Source: BD2-11 sp965221785 (GTDB taxonomy: Bacteria; Gemmatimonadota; Gemmatimonadetes; Longimicrobiales; Gaopeijiaceae). From it: a stretch of DNA of 64,000 bases. This document shows positions 17,149-25,167 of this stretch, piece by piece. Numbering within the stretch: the stretch's first letter is position 1; each line of letters starts with the position of its first letter. The position numbers and the translations under genes are program-made. The stretch spans positions 310,001 to 374,000 of the forward strand of contig CBDCSR010000003.1 in the NCBI GenBank assembly GCA_965221785.1, read 5' to 3'. A model generated the notes under the pieces. It did not search any database. It saw only the letters and a program-made list of their open reading frames with translations, and was not told where the DNA came from.

Positions 17149-19311
17149 ATGGCCGGGGATCTGCTCACCCGTCCGACGCCCAAACGACCCGCCACCCTCG
17201 ATGTGCGCGGGCGGGTTCTGTACCTGGCGGACGACACCGCGCTGGTGCGCGCCCAACTCTACGAAGGGCTGGACCTGGAGCTGAGCGACGAGTTGCGCGC
17301 CCGTCTGCGCGACCAGATCTCGACCGACGAGATCACGCCCGCGTACATCTGCTTCTTCTACGACGAGACGCTGGGCGAATTCCCATACCTCGGGCTGCGC
17401 ACCACGAACGCGGAGAGCGGGGCGGAGGAGTATCCGGTCGGACGCGCGAGCGTGCGCGACGGCGGCTTCGTGTGCTCGGTCGCGGGCATGCGGCGGGGCA
17501 AGGGCTCCAGCCGGGAACAGAGCCCGTACGCGGAGCTGATGGCCGGCATCCAGGTCGTCGTCAGCGAGAGCATCGAGCGCATCTACAACGAGAACTGCCA
17601 GAACCTGGGCGTGCTCACCACGACCGACTTCGGCGTCGCGGAGCGCATCGCCCGCGGCGAGCCGCTCCGGCTTGAGGAGTTCACGCGCGGCAAGGACGAC
17701 ATCACCCGGCAGATCATCGAGTACGGGGGCCTCTTCGAGTTCAACGTGGCCCGGATGCAGGGCCTGGCGACGGTGCCGGCGCCCGCATGCCTGCCGGCGG
17801 CGCCCCGTGAAGGCGCCGAATCCTTGCGGGGTGCGACACCCGACGCCTCGGGCGGCCGCAGCGCCTTGGGCGCCGCAAGCCCTCCGATGACCCTCGCGGA
17901 GAAGATCTTCGCGCGCCACTGGGTGGTGGATCCGGCGGACGGGAGCGTCGGCGTCGACTCGGTCAACCCGGGCGAGGCCGGATTCTTCCGCACCGACATC
18001 CGCTTCTCGCATGAATACGTGACACCCATGGCGGCCATCTTCTTCGAACAGAAGATGGGGCCCGAGGGACGGGTGCGGGACCCGGACAGCGTGCTCTTCT
18101 TCCGCGACCATCTGACCTTCCTGCACAAGGCCATGAGCCAGGAGCGCATCGAGGAGGGACTGCTCGAAGTCGCCAACCAGCTCGAGTTGAAGCAGCGCGA
18201 GTTCGCGGAGAGGCAGGGCATCCGGCTCTACGGGGAGCAGATGGGGCACCGGATGGGGTCGGTCGCCATCTGCCACTCCAAGATCCTGGAGGACTACGCG
18301 GAGCCGGGGATGCTCATCATCGGATCGGACTCGCACACGCCCCACGCGGGCGCGATCGGGGCGCTGGCGTTCGGGGTGGGCACGACCGCCATCTTCAACT
18401 CCTGGATCACCAGGGACGTGCGCGTCCAGGTCCCGCCGTCCTTCAGGGTCGTGATCTCGGGGACGCCCGCCGAGGGGGTGACGGCCAAGGACTACATGCT
18501 GGAGATCCTGCGCCATCCCTACATCCGCGATGGACACGCGATCGGGCAGATCATCGAGTATGCCGGACCGGCCGTGGAGGCCCTCCCGGTGGATGAGCGG
18601 GCGACGATGACCAACATGGCCGCCGAGGTGGGCGCCTTCACCGGGCTGGTCGCGGCGGACGAGGAGTCCGTCGAGTACCTGGTCGCCGAGCGCGGGATGG
18701 ACCGGTCGCGGGCGGAGGCGCTGGCGCGCGACATGCAGAGCGACCCGGGTGCCGACTACGTTCGCGTGATCGAGATCGACGCGTCCGTCATCCAGCCGAT
18801 GGCTGCGCTCCCCAACGACCCCGGCAACGGGGTTCCGCTCGATGACCTCGAGCCGGAGCGCATCCGCATCGATATCGCCTACGCGGGATCGTGCACGGCG
18901 GGCAAGAAAGAGGACATGGACATGTACGCCCGGGTCTTCCGCGAGATGTACGACCGCTGGGGGCTGGGCGTGCACCCGGATGTGGAGTGCTTCATCCAGT
19001 GCGGCTCCACCGATGTGCGCGAGTACTGCCGGGAGCGGGGCTATCTGGATCTCTTCGAGCGCATGGGCGCCACCTTCATCGAACCCGGATGCGGCGCCTG
19101 CATCAACGCCGGGCCCGGGATCACGACGCGCCCGGAGGAGGTGAGCATCTCCTCCCAGAACCGGAATTTCCCCGGGCGCTCGGGACCGGGCCAGCTGTAC
19201 CTGGCTTCGCCGTATTCCGTTGCGGCCAGCGCGGTGGCGGGGTACGTGACCGCGTGGAAGCCGGGGGCCAAGCCACGGCCCGTGGAGACGAGGAGGCGGC
19301 TGGCAGGTTGA
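17149..19311 (+). CDS. Aconitase-superfamily hydro-lyase with swapped (LeuD-LeuC-like) domain order
   Basis: 720 residues. An N-terminal swivel domain of the LeuD type contains MRRGKGSSREQSPYAELMAGI (about residues 115-135); it is followed by a linker rich in Ala/Gly/Pro (about residues 212-246) and then by a LeuC-like catalytic domain with GSDSHTPHAGAIGALAFGVG and the cluster-ligand regions AGSCTAGKKEDM and PGCGACINAGPG. Aconitases normally have the swivel domain last. The protein should bind a [4Fe-4S] cluster and isomerise or dehydrate a hydroxy-acid; I cannot tell whether citrate, isopropylmalate or another acid. It follows the symporter by 7 bp and may share its transcript. Confidence 0.85.
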   Translation: MAGDLLTRPTPKRPATLDVRGRVLYLADDTALVRAQLYEGLDLELSDELRARLRDQISTDEITPAYICFFYDETLGEFPYLGLRTTNAESGAEEYPVGRASVRDGGFVCSVAGMRRGKGSSREQSPYAELMAGIQVVVSESIERIYNENCQNLGVLTTTDFGVAERIARGEPLRLEEFTRGKDDITRQIIEYGGLFEFNVARMQGLATVPAPACLPAAPREGAESLRGATPDASGGRSALGAASPPMTLAEKIFARHWVVDPADGSVGVDSVNPGEAGFFRTDIRFSHEYVTPMAAIFFEQKMGPEGRVRDPDSVLFFRDHLTFLHKAMSQERIEEGLLEVANQLELKQREFAERQGIRLYGEQMGHRMGSVAICHSKILEDYAEPGMLIIGSDSHTPHAGAIGALAFGVGTTAIFNSWITRDVRVQVPPSFRVVISGTPAEGVTAKDYMLEILRHPYIRDGHAIGQIIEYAGPAVEALPVDERATMTNMAAEVGAFTGLVAADEESVEYLVAERGMDRSRAEALARDMQSDPGADYVRVIEIDASVIQPMAALPNDPGNGVPLDDLEPERIRIDIAYAGSCTAGKKEDMDMYARVFREMYDRWGLGVHPDVECFIQCGSTDVREYCRERGYLDLFERMGATFIEPGCGACINAGPGITTRPEEVSISSQNRNFPGRSGPGQLYLASPYSVAASAVAGYVTAWKPGAKPRPVETRRRLAG

Positions 19312-19385
19312 GCCCGCGGCGTGGGCGCCGGACGGGGGCGCGGCCAAAGTCGATCCCGGCCGCGCATGGGAGGAAAACGGAGGAG

Positions 19386-19458
19386 TGGCCGCTGCTGGAC
19401 TCGAACCAGCGACCCCTACGATGTGAGCGTAGTGCTCTGCCAACTGAGCTAAGCGGCC
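19386..19458 (-). tRNA. tRNA-Val (CAC)
   Basis: 73-nt cloverleaf on the minus strand: acceptor GGCCGCT pairing with AGCGGCC, D-arm GCTCAGTTGGCAGAGC, anticodon stem CTACG/CGTAG with loop CTCACAT (anticodon CAC), T-arm GCTGGTTCGAGTCCAGC. CCA is not encoded. Confidence 0.95.
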
Positions 19459-19505
19459 AAACGAAACCCGGGCCGCACCCGAAAGCGACGGCCCGCGTTC
19501 CGCAA

Positions 19506-19578
19506 TACCCCCACGGGGAGTCGAACCCCGGTCTCTTGGCTGAGAACCAAGTATCCTAGGCCACTAGACGATGGGGGC
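19506..19578 (-). tRNA. tRNA-Glu (CTC)
   Basis: 73-nt cloverleaf on the minus strand: acceptor GCCCCCA pairing with TGGGGGT (first pair G-U), anticodon stem CTTGG/CCAAG with loop TTCTCAG (anticodon CTC), T-arm CGGGGTTCGACTCCCCG. It lies 47 bp upstream of the tRNA-Val gene in transcription order, so they are probably one transcript. CCA is not encoded. Confidence 0.95.
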
Positions 19579-19642
19579 GTCCAAAGGGCCGGTAAGATAC
19601 CGACTTCCCCCGCGTTGAATCAACCCCCGCCCGGTTCCGCCA

Positions 19643-20557
19643 ATGAGTGACCCTGAAGGCTCGCAGGTGTGGCAGGTGCCCGAGCCTCTGGCCGTGCACG
19701 ATGTGCGTCTGGTCGATGGCGCCGTGACCACGCTCCGGCGTCACGGGAACCCGTCCGGTCCGCGCATCGTTGTGAGCCACGGCAACAGCCTCGCGATCGA
19801 CCTCTACTACCCGTTCTGGTCGCTGTTCGCGGACGAGTTCGATCTCGTGCTCTACGACCTCAGAAACCACGGCTGGAATACTACCGGGCCGCTGCGGAGC
19901 CACAATGTCCCCACGCTCATCGACGACCACCTGCGCATCCAGGAGGCCATCCGGCAGGGATTCGGGAAGAAGCCGCAGGCCGGCGTGTTCCATTCTCTCT
20001 CGGGCCTGGTCTCGCTGCTGTCTCCCACGCGCGGTGGCGAGTTCGTGGCCCGCGTTCTCTTCGACCCGCCGCTGTGCGAGTTCGGCCCCGCGCGGGAGGA
20101 GTGCGCCGATGTGGCGAGGCGCGCGGCCACGATGACCCTCGCGCGCGCGGACCGGTATCCGACGCGGGAGGACTTTGCCGAGGTGCTCCTGTACATGCCC
20201 GCCTTCCAGCACGTGGTCGCCGGAGTTCGCCGGCTCATGGCACGGACGACGCTGCTCCGATCGGCGGACGGGGACGGTTACACCCTTCGCTGCCCCCGCG
20301 AACATGAAGCTCGGATCTACAGGTACGGCGGACAATATGCGGCGCTGATCGATTTCGGGGCGCTTGCCTGTCCGACCATGGTCATCGGGGCCGACCCCGG
20401 CATCCCCTACACCTGGTTCCCGACCACCGAACTCCATCATATCCCGACCGTTGACTACGCCTGGATTCCCGGAGGAACGCACATCGTGCAGCTGGAACAG
20501 CCGGAGGCGTGCGCGGGGGCAACGCTGGAGTATCTGAAGGCGAGCGGTCTATTCTGA
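19643..20557 (+). CDS. Alpha/beta hydrolase
   Basis: 304 residues with alpha/beta-hydrolase features: oxyanion region VVSHGNSLAIDLYYPFW, a nucleophile elbow GVFHSLSGLVSLL (Ser about residue 117; the first Gly of GxSxG is replaced by His), and a C-terminal catalytic histidine in IPGGTHIVQLEQPEA. A late acidic residue is plausible in MVIGADPGIPY. Family members include esterases, lactonases and C-C hydrolases; the substrate is not predictable. The stop codon overlaps that of the convergent aminotransferase gene by nine bases. Confidence 0.8.
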   Translation: MSDPEGSQVWQVPEPLAVHDVRLVDGAVTTLRRHGNPSGPRIVVSHGNSLAIDLYYPFWSLFADEFDLVLYDLRNHGWNTTGPLRSHNVPTLIDDHLRIQEAIRQGFGKKPQAGVFHSLSGLVSLLSPTRGGEFVARVLFDPPLCEFGPAREECADVARRAATMTLARADRYPTREDFAEVLLYMPAFQHVVAGVRRLMARTTLLRSADGDGYTLRCPREHEARIYRYGGQYAALIDFGALACPTMVIGADPGIPYTWFPTTELHHIPTVDYAWIPGGTHIVQLEQPEACAGATLEYLKASGLF

Positions 20558-21904
20558 GAGATCGATGATGGCGCCAACCAGCCGGTCCAGCGCGTGGTCA
20601 AGCAGATCATGGGACATGGTTGCGGCGGGGGTCAGCTCGATCACCTGACCCTGCTCGCCCGCGGGCAGCACCATCACGCCCTGCGCGAGGAGCCGGGCGG
20701 CGATGCGGGCCCCGGCTCCCGGGTGTCCGGCTGCCGCGCTCCCTTCGCTGACGATTTCCACCCCCGCGAGCAGACCCCGGCCCCGCACATCGGCCACGCG
20801 CGCAACGCCATCCATTGCCTGACGCAGACGGGCGACCAGGCGCTCCCCCATGCGCGCCGCTTGCCGGTCGAGGCGCTCCGACTCCACCAGATCCAGGAAG
20901 GCCAGCGACGCGGCGCAGGCGACCGGGTGTCCGAGGAACGTGCTGGTATGCAGGGCCTCGCCGGCGGACTCCGGCCAGGCGTCGAAGACCTCTCTCGTCC
21001 CCAGGCACGCGCTCAGCGGGAAGCCGCCGCCCAGCGCCTTGCCCAGGCAGATGAGATCGGCGTCGAGCCCGAGGGGGGGACCCGCGAACATGCTCCCGCA
21101 GCGGCCGAGACCGGTGAACACCTCGTCCGCCACGACCACCGCCCCGTGCTGCCGGGCGAGCGAGCACAGTTCCGGAAAGAACCCGCGGGACGGCATGCGC
21201 ACGCCTCCGCGGCCCTGCACCGGCTCCACCAGCACCGCGCCGATCGCGTCCCCACGGCGGGCGCCATCCTCGAACGCCCGCTCGCACGACGCGAGGCTCG
21301 GCGACATCTCTTCCGGGCGTACCGGAAACGGCGCGAATGCCACGCCCTCGTAAAGGCGCTTGCGGAAGGGGGTGCGGAAGTCGTCGCGGTGGGTGGTGGC
21401 CAGAGCACCGAGGGTCAAGCCGTGATATCCACACTCAAAGGCGAGTATACCCGACCGTCCTGTGGACAACTCGGCGGTTTTCAGCGCGATTTCCACAGCT
21501 TCGGAGCCTGAAGAAGCCAGAACCGCACGCGCCTCCGGCCACGGAGCGAGCCCGGTCAGCCGTTCCAGCAGTTCGACCTTCGCCGCCGGGGGGTGGATGT
21601 CTCCCATGCCGTGCGTCAGCCGCCGCTCCTGCTCGGCCGCCGCCCGCATGATGCGCGGATGGCGGTGGCCGGCGAACGCGACTCCGAACGCCCCCGTGAG
21701 GTCGACATATACGTTGCCGTCGACATCGCGCACGTTCGCCCCCAGTGCTTCCTCCCAGAAGACCGGGAAGCGGTCGCCGATGAAGGTTACGTTGCGGGAT
21801 TCGGCCCGCCGCAGCCGCTTCCCCAGTGCCCGCGAGCGCGGCCCCGGAGGGGTGACCTGGATGTGCGGGAGTGCATCGCCGAAGGGGCGCCCGCCGCGCA
21901 CCAC
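20549..21904 (-). CDS. Class III PLP-dependent aminotransferase
   Basis: About 451 residues, fold type I. Visible: ANVRDVDGNVYVDLTGAFGVAFAGHRHP, ASSGSEAVEIALKTAE, VLVEPVQGRGGVRMP, VVADEVFTGLGRCGSMFA and the PLP lysine in LICLGKALGGGFPLSA, ending with an acetylornithine/GABA transaminase-like C-terminal domain. Start is probably the GTG at 21904, one base after the fabI stop; a second GTG follows in the next codon. Substrate unclear (omega-amino acid, ornithine or GABA-like). The coupling to fabI suggests cotranscription rather than a functional link. Confidence 0.85.
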   Translation of the reverse strand: MVRGGRPFGDALPHIQVTPPGPRSRALGKRLRRAESRNVTFIGDRFPVFWEEALGANVRDVDGNVYVDLTGAFGVAFAGHRHPRIMRAAAEQERRLTHGMGDIHPPAAKVELLERLTGLAPWPEARAVLASSGSEAVEIALKTAELSTGRSGILAFECGYHGLTLGALATTHRDDFRTPFRKRLYEGVAFAPFPVRPEEMSPSLASCERAFEDGARRGDAIGAVLVEPVQGRGGVRMPSRGFFPELCSLARQHGAVVVADEVFTGLGRCGSMFAGPPLGLDADLICLGKALGGGFPLSACLGTREVFDAWPESAGEALHTSTFLGHPVACAASLAFLDLVESERLDRQAARMGERLVARLRQAMDGVARVADVRGRGLLAGVEIVSEGSAAAGHPGAGARIAARLLAQGVMVLPAGEQGQVIELTPAATMSHDLLDHALDRLVGAIIDLSE

Positions 21905-21905
21905 T

Positions 21906-22796
21906 CTACAGCTGCGGCTCGGCCGCGATGCCCATGACGTGGTAGCCCTTGTCCACATGGAGGGTCGCGCCGGTAATCCCCGTCCCCAGAGGCGAGCACA
22001 GGAAGGCGGCCGCGTTGGCCACGTCCTCGGCCGTGTTCACCTCCGGCAGGGCCGCATTGGCCCGGTAGTACTCGACCATGCGGTCGATCATGCCGATCGC
22101 CGACGCCGCCCGGCTGGGCAGCGGGCCCGCGCTGATGGTGTTCACCCGCATTCCCCACCGCCTCCCCGCCTCGAAGGCGAGCACGCGGGTATCGCTCTCG
22201 AGCGCCGCCTTGGCCGCGCTCATCCCTCCGCCATAGCCGGGGATGACCCGCTCGGAGGCCAGGTAGGTCAGCGAGACCGCCGACGCGCCCGGTCGCATGA
22301 GGGGTCCGAAGCGCTGGACCATGCTCACGAGGGAGTAGGAACTCGCGCTTATCGCGGCCAGGTAGCCGGCGCGGCTGGTCTCGATGAGCGGCTTGCGAAC
22401 CTCGGGGCCGTTCGCGAGCGAGTGCACGAGGATATCCAGGCACGCGTCCCCGAAATCGGCACGCAGGGTGTCCGCGACTTCCTGGATGGTGTAGCCGTCG
22501 ACCGCACGGTAGCGCTTGTCCTCTCGGTATTTCGCGGGAATGTCCTCCGGCGTGTCGAAGACGGCGTCGAGGGGATAGATCTTCTCGATCTCAAGCTCGC
22601 CTCCGCCCGGGAGCGACCGATCCAGCCTTCCCCTCTTCAGGCTCATCCGGAAGATGCGCATCACCGGCGGCCAGGTGCCCAGGCAGATCGTGGCGCCGGC
22701 CGCAGCCAGTGCCCGGGCGATGGCCCAGCCGTACCCCCTGTCGTCCGCGACCCCGGCGATGAACGCGCGCTTCCCGCTCAGATCTATCCCCAGCAT
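21906..22796 (-). CDS. fabI: Enoyl-[acyl-carrier-protein] reductase FabI, plant/Chlamydia type
   Basis: 296 residues from the ATG at 22796. It reduces the trans-2 double bond in the last step of each fatty acid elongation cycle, using NADH or NADPH. The Rossmann start is KRAFIAGVADDRGYGWAIARALAAAGA, and the active site reads YGGGMSAAKAALESD, in which the Tyr and Lys are separated by seven residues, as in plant and chlamydial enzymes, not six as in E. coli. The insertion WPPVMRIFRMSLKRGRLD after the second strand is also typical of the longer plant-type proteins. The family is the target of triclosan and isoniazid-like inhibitors. Confidence 0.93.
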   Translation of the reverse strand: MLGIDLSGKRAFIAGVADDRGYGWAIARALAAAGATICLGTWPPVMRIFRMSLKRGRLDRSLPGGGELEIEKIYPLDAVFDTPEDIPAKYREDKRYRAVDGYTIQEVADTLRADFGDACLDILVHSLANGPEVRKPLIETSRAGYLAAISASSYSLVSMVQRFGPLMRPGASAVSLTYLASERVIPGYGGGMSAAKAALESDTRVLAFEAGRRWGMRVNTISAGPLPSRAASAIGMIDRMVEYYRANAALPEVNTAEDVANAAAFLCSPLGTGITGATLHVDKGYHVMGIAAEPQL

Positions 22797-22893
22797 GTGG
22801 ACCAACTCCGTGCTTGTGCCTTTGCGATCACTCCCGTCCTGCGCCCGTGGCCAACCCGGGTCTTCATCCCCGACCGATCCGGCCCTCTCCGCG

Positions 22894-24027
22894 TCACGTC
22901 TCCCTCCCACGGCCCAACCGGGTGGCCACCCAGAAGAAAAGCGCCGCCGTAAACGCCAGCGCGAGCACCGTACCCAGGCGCTCTCCGGCATCCACGCCCA
23001 GGTACCAGGCGGCGCTGACGATGGTCGCGCACGAACAGAGCACCAGCGGCCGCGCATCCCGGCGCAGCCCGTACCACAGCCCGGCGGCCCCGGTCCCGGC
23101 CAGAACGGCGGCAGCTCCCGCCGGAGGAAGGTCGTACACCTCGAGCATGGTCCCGAACCCGAGCGGGATGACGAGCAGTGCCGACGCCGCGAGGTGCCAG
23201 CTGTAGCGGGCGCTCCGCAGCATCGCCGGGGCCCTGTGGATTCCCCAGAGCGCCAGTCCCGTGACCAGCACCAGCCAGGCGTCGAGGGCCAGAAGCGTCT
23301 CCTCGCCGAGTTCGAGAGGCCCGGCCGCGGTCATGCCGGCCATCGGATAACCCGCGTAGAGGCTGACGGTGAACGCGTACAACGTTCGGCGCGAGACGGA
23401 CTGTGGGCGTCCCGCGTGCAGCAGCAGGGCAAGGACCACCAACGTGGCCGCCAGGGCCCCGTCGAGGATCCAGATGATGACGTCGGCGTCAAGATCGAAG
23501 GCCCGAAAGAGAAACGCCGCCAGAAAGCCGAAGCCGAGCGCCGTGCCCGCCGCCGGCATGATCGGGTTGCGCCGCACGAAGACCGGGATGGTCGCGACCG
23601 GAGTTGCCAGGGCGAGAAGGCCGACCACGACGCCGCCCAGCGTCGTGTTGTCCCAGGCCTCCATGGAGTACACGTACGCGGCGAGAAGCAGGATCAGACC
23701 GCTGGCCTGGAGCGCGTACGTCACCGGCACGTAGCGCCGCGCGGACTCGAGCCGCATCCCCAGCAGCACGATCGCGATCCCCGTCCCGGCAATCACGCAT
23801 GTGCGCGCCCCGGGTCCCAGTTCGGGCCACGACCAGGCAAAGAAGGTGACTGCGGCGATCACCAGAAGAATGCCCGCCATGCCCGAGACGGCGTATTGCA
23901 GAAACCGCCGGCGCCCGCGCCGCTGGCTGTGCGCGTGCTCTTCCCGCAGCCGCTCGGCCAGCTCGCCGGAGACAAGCCCGGCTTCCTGCCAGCGCTCCAG
24001 CGCGGACTCGATGTCGGATCTGCTCAT
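22894..24027 (-). CDS. DUF2157-like multi-span membrane protein
   Basis: 377 residues: a short cytosolic N-terminus (DIESALERWQEAGLVSGELAERL) resembling the start of DUF2157 proteins, followed by about ten hydrophobic segments. Function unknown in the family. Start chosen at the ATG at 24027, because it follows a GGGAGCGC and gives an ATGA overlap with the stop of the upstream antiporter gene; longer frames have no family resemblance. The two genes are certainly cotranscribed, but a functional relation is not known. Confidence 0.75.
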   Translation of the reverse strand: MSRSDIESALERWQEAGLVSGELAERLREEHAHSQRRGRRRFLQYAVSGMAGILLVIAAVTFFAWSWPELGPGARTCVIAGTGIAIVLLGMRLESARRYVPVTYALQASGLILLLAAYVYSMEAWDNTTLGGVVVGLLALATPVATIPVFVRRNPIMPAAGTALGFGFLAAFLFRAFDLDADVIIWILDGALAATLVVLALLLHAGRPQSVSRRTLYAFTVSLYAGYPMAGMTAAGPLELGEETLLALDAWLVLVTGLALWGIHRAPAMLRSARYSWHLAASALLVIPLGFGTMLEVYDLPPAGAAAVLAGTGAAGLWYGLRRDARPLVLCSCATIVSAAWYLGVDAGERLGTVLALAFTAALFFWVATRLGRGRET

Positions 24028-24986
24028 GCGCTCCCCCCCAGCCACAGCCAGAATGCGGCGTAGAGCGCCAGGAGCATGAATCCCTCCCAGCGCCGCACCT
24101 TCAGCGCGGACCACGCCATCGGCCACACCAGCGCCGACAGGATGAACATCGCGAGGAATTCGCGGCCCAGCACGCCCGAGGCGATCGAGAGCGGTTCGAT
24201 GACGGCTGCGGTGCCCAGGACGGCAGTCAGATTGAAGATGTTGGAGCCGATGACGTTGCCGACCGCGATATCCGCCTCGTTGCGCGTCGCCGCGACCACC
24301 GAGGTGGCCAGTTCCGGCAGCGATGTGCCGATGGCGACGACGGTGCCGCCGATGAGCAGCTCCGAGATGCCAAGCCCCGTGGCGATGTCGATTGCGCTGA
24401 CGACGATCAGTCTCCCGCCCAGCACCAACAGCCCCGATCCCACAAGGACCAGCACAACGTTCCTCGTAACCGATGTCGGCTTCGCACGGGCATCATCCTC
24501 GGAATACGCCTCGAACTCCTTGAGGATCTCGGGTGTTTCGCGCCGAGCCGAGCGCAGCAGAGCGCCCAGGTAGAGGACGAGCAGGCCCAGGAGAACCGCG
24601 CCGTCCACGCGGGACACGGCATGGTCCGCGATCAGGGGATAGGCCAGCAGGGTGATCGCGAGCATGGCCGGAATCTCGCGTACCACCATGCGCCGGTTGA
24701 CGCCGAGCGGCTGGACGATCGCGGTGACGGCGAGGATCAGACCGACGTTGGCGAGATTGGAGCCGAGGGCGTTGCCGATCGCCAGGTCGGAACTCCCCCC
24801 GATGGCCGCGAGCACACACACCACCAACTCGGGCGCGGACGTGCCCAGGGAGACCACGGTCAGGCCCACCACGATGGGCCGCGCCCCGATCGTCCGGCCC
24901 AGGCCGGCCGCGCCGAACACGAGCCAGTGGGCGCCGAGATAGAGGCCGATCACACCCGCCAACAGCCCCAGGGCCGCGATGTACAA
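24024..24986 (-). CDS. CaCA-family sodium/calcium-type antiporter
   Basis: 320 residues with two alpha-repeats of the cation/Ca2+ exchanger family: VVSLGTSAPELVV with GNALGSNLANVGL in the first half, and VAIGTSLPELATSV with GNVIGSNIFNLTAVLG in the second. About ten transmembrane segments flank a central acidic loop (LKEFEAYSEDDARAK). It should export calcium or a similar cation in exchange for sodium or protons. The start is TTG at 24986; no better start follows before the first membrane helix. Confidence 0.87.
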   Translation of the reverse strand: MYIAALGLLAGVIGLYLGAHWLVFGAAGLGRTIGARPIVVGLTVVSLGTSAPELVVCVLAAIGGSSDLAIGNALGSNLANVGLILAVTAIVQPLGVNRRMVVREIPAMLAITLLAYPLIADHAVSRVDGAVLLGLLVLYLGALLRSARRETPEILKEFEAYSEDDARAKPTSVTRNVVLVLVGSGLLVLGGRLIVVSAIDIATGLGISELLIGGTVVAIGTSLPELATSVVAATRNEADIAVGNVIGSNIFNLTAVLGTAAVIEPLSIASGVLGREFLAMFILSALVWPMAWSALKVRRWEGFMLLALYAAFWLWLGGSA

Positions 24987-25167
24987 TCCGGTTACCTGGA
25001 CGGGGCCGTGGAGCGGCGGCTGGAGGTGCGATTCGGGGGTTTCATGCCACGAACGATAAAAGCGCCGCCGAAATCGCGCACCGGTGGAGGCAATTGGGGC
25101 GTCAGCCGGGTTGCGGACACCATCGCCCGCGGATCCGGCACGGACGCCAATCCGGGATTCCGCTCGG

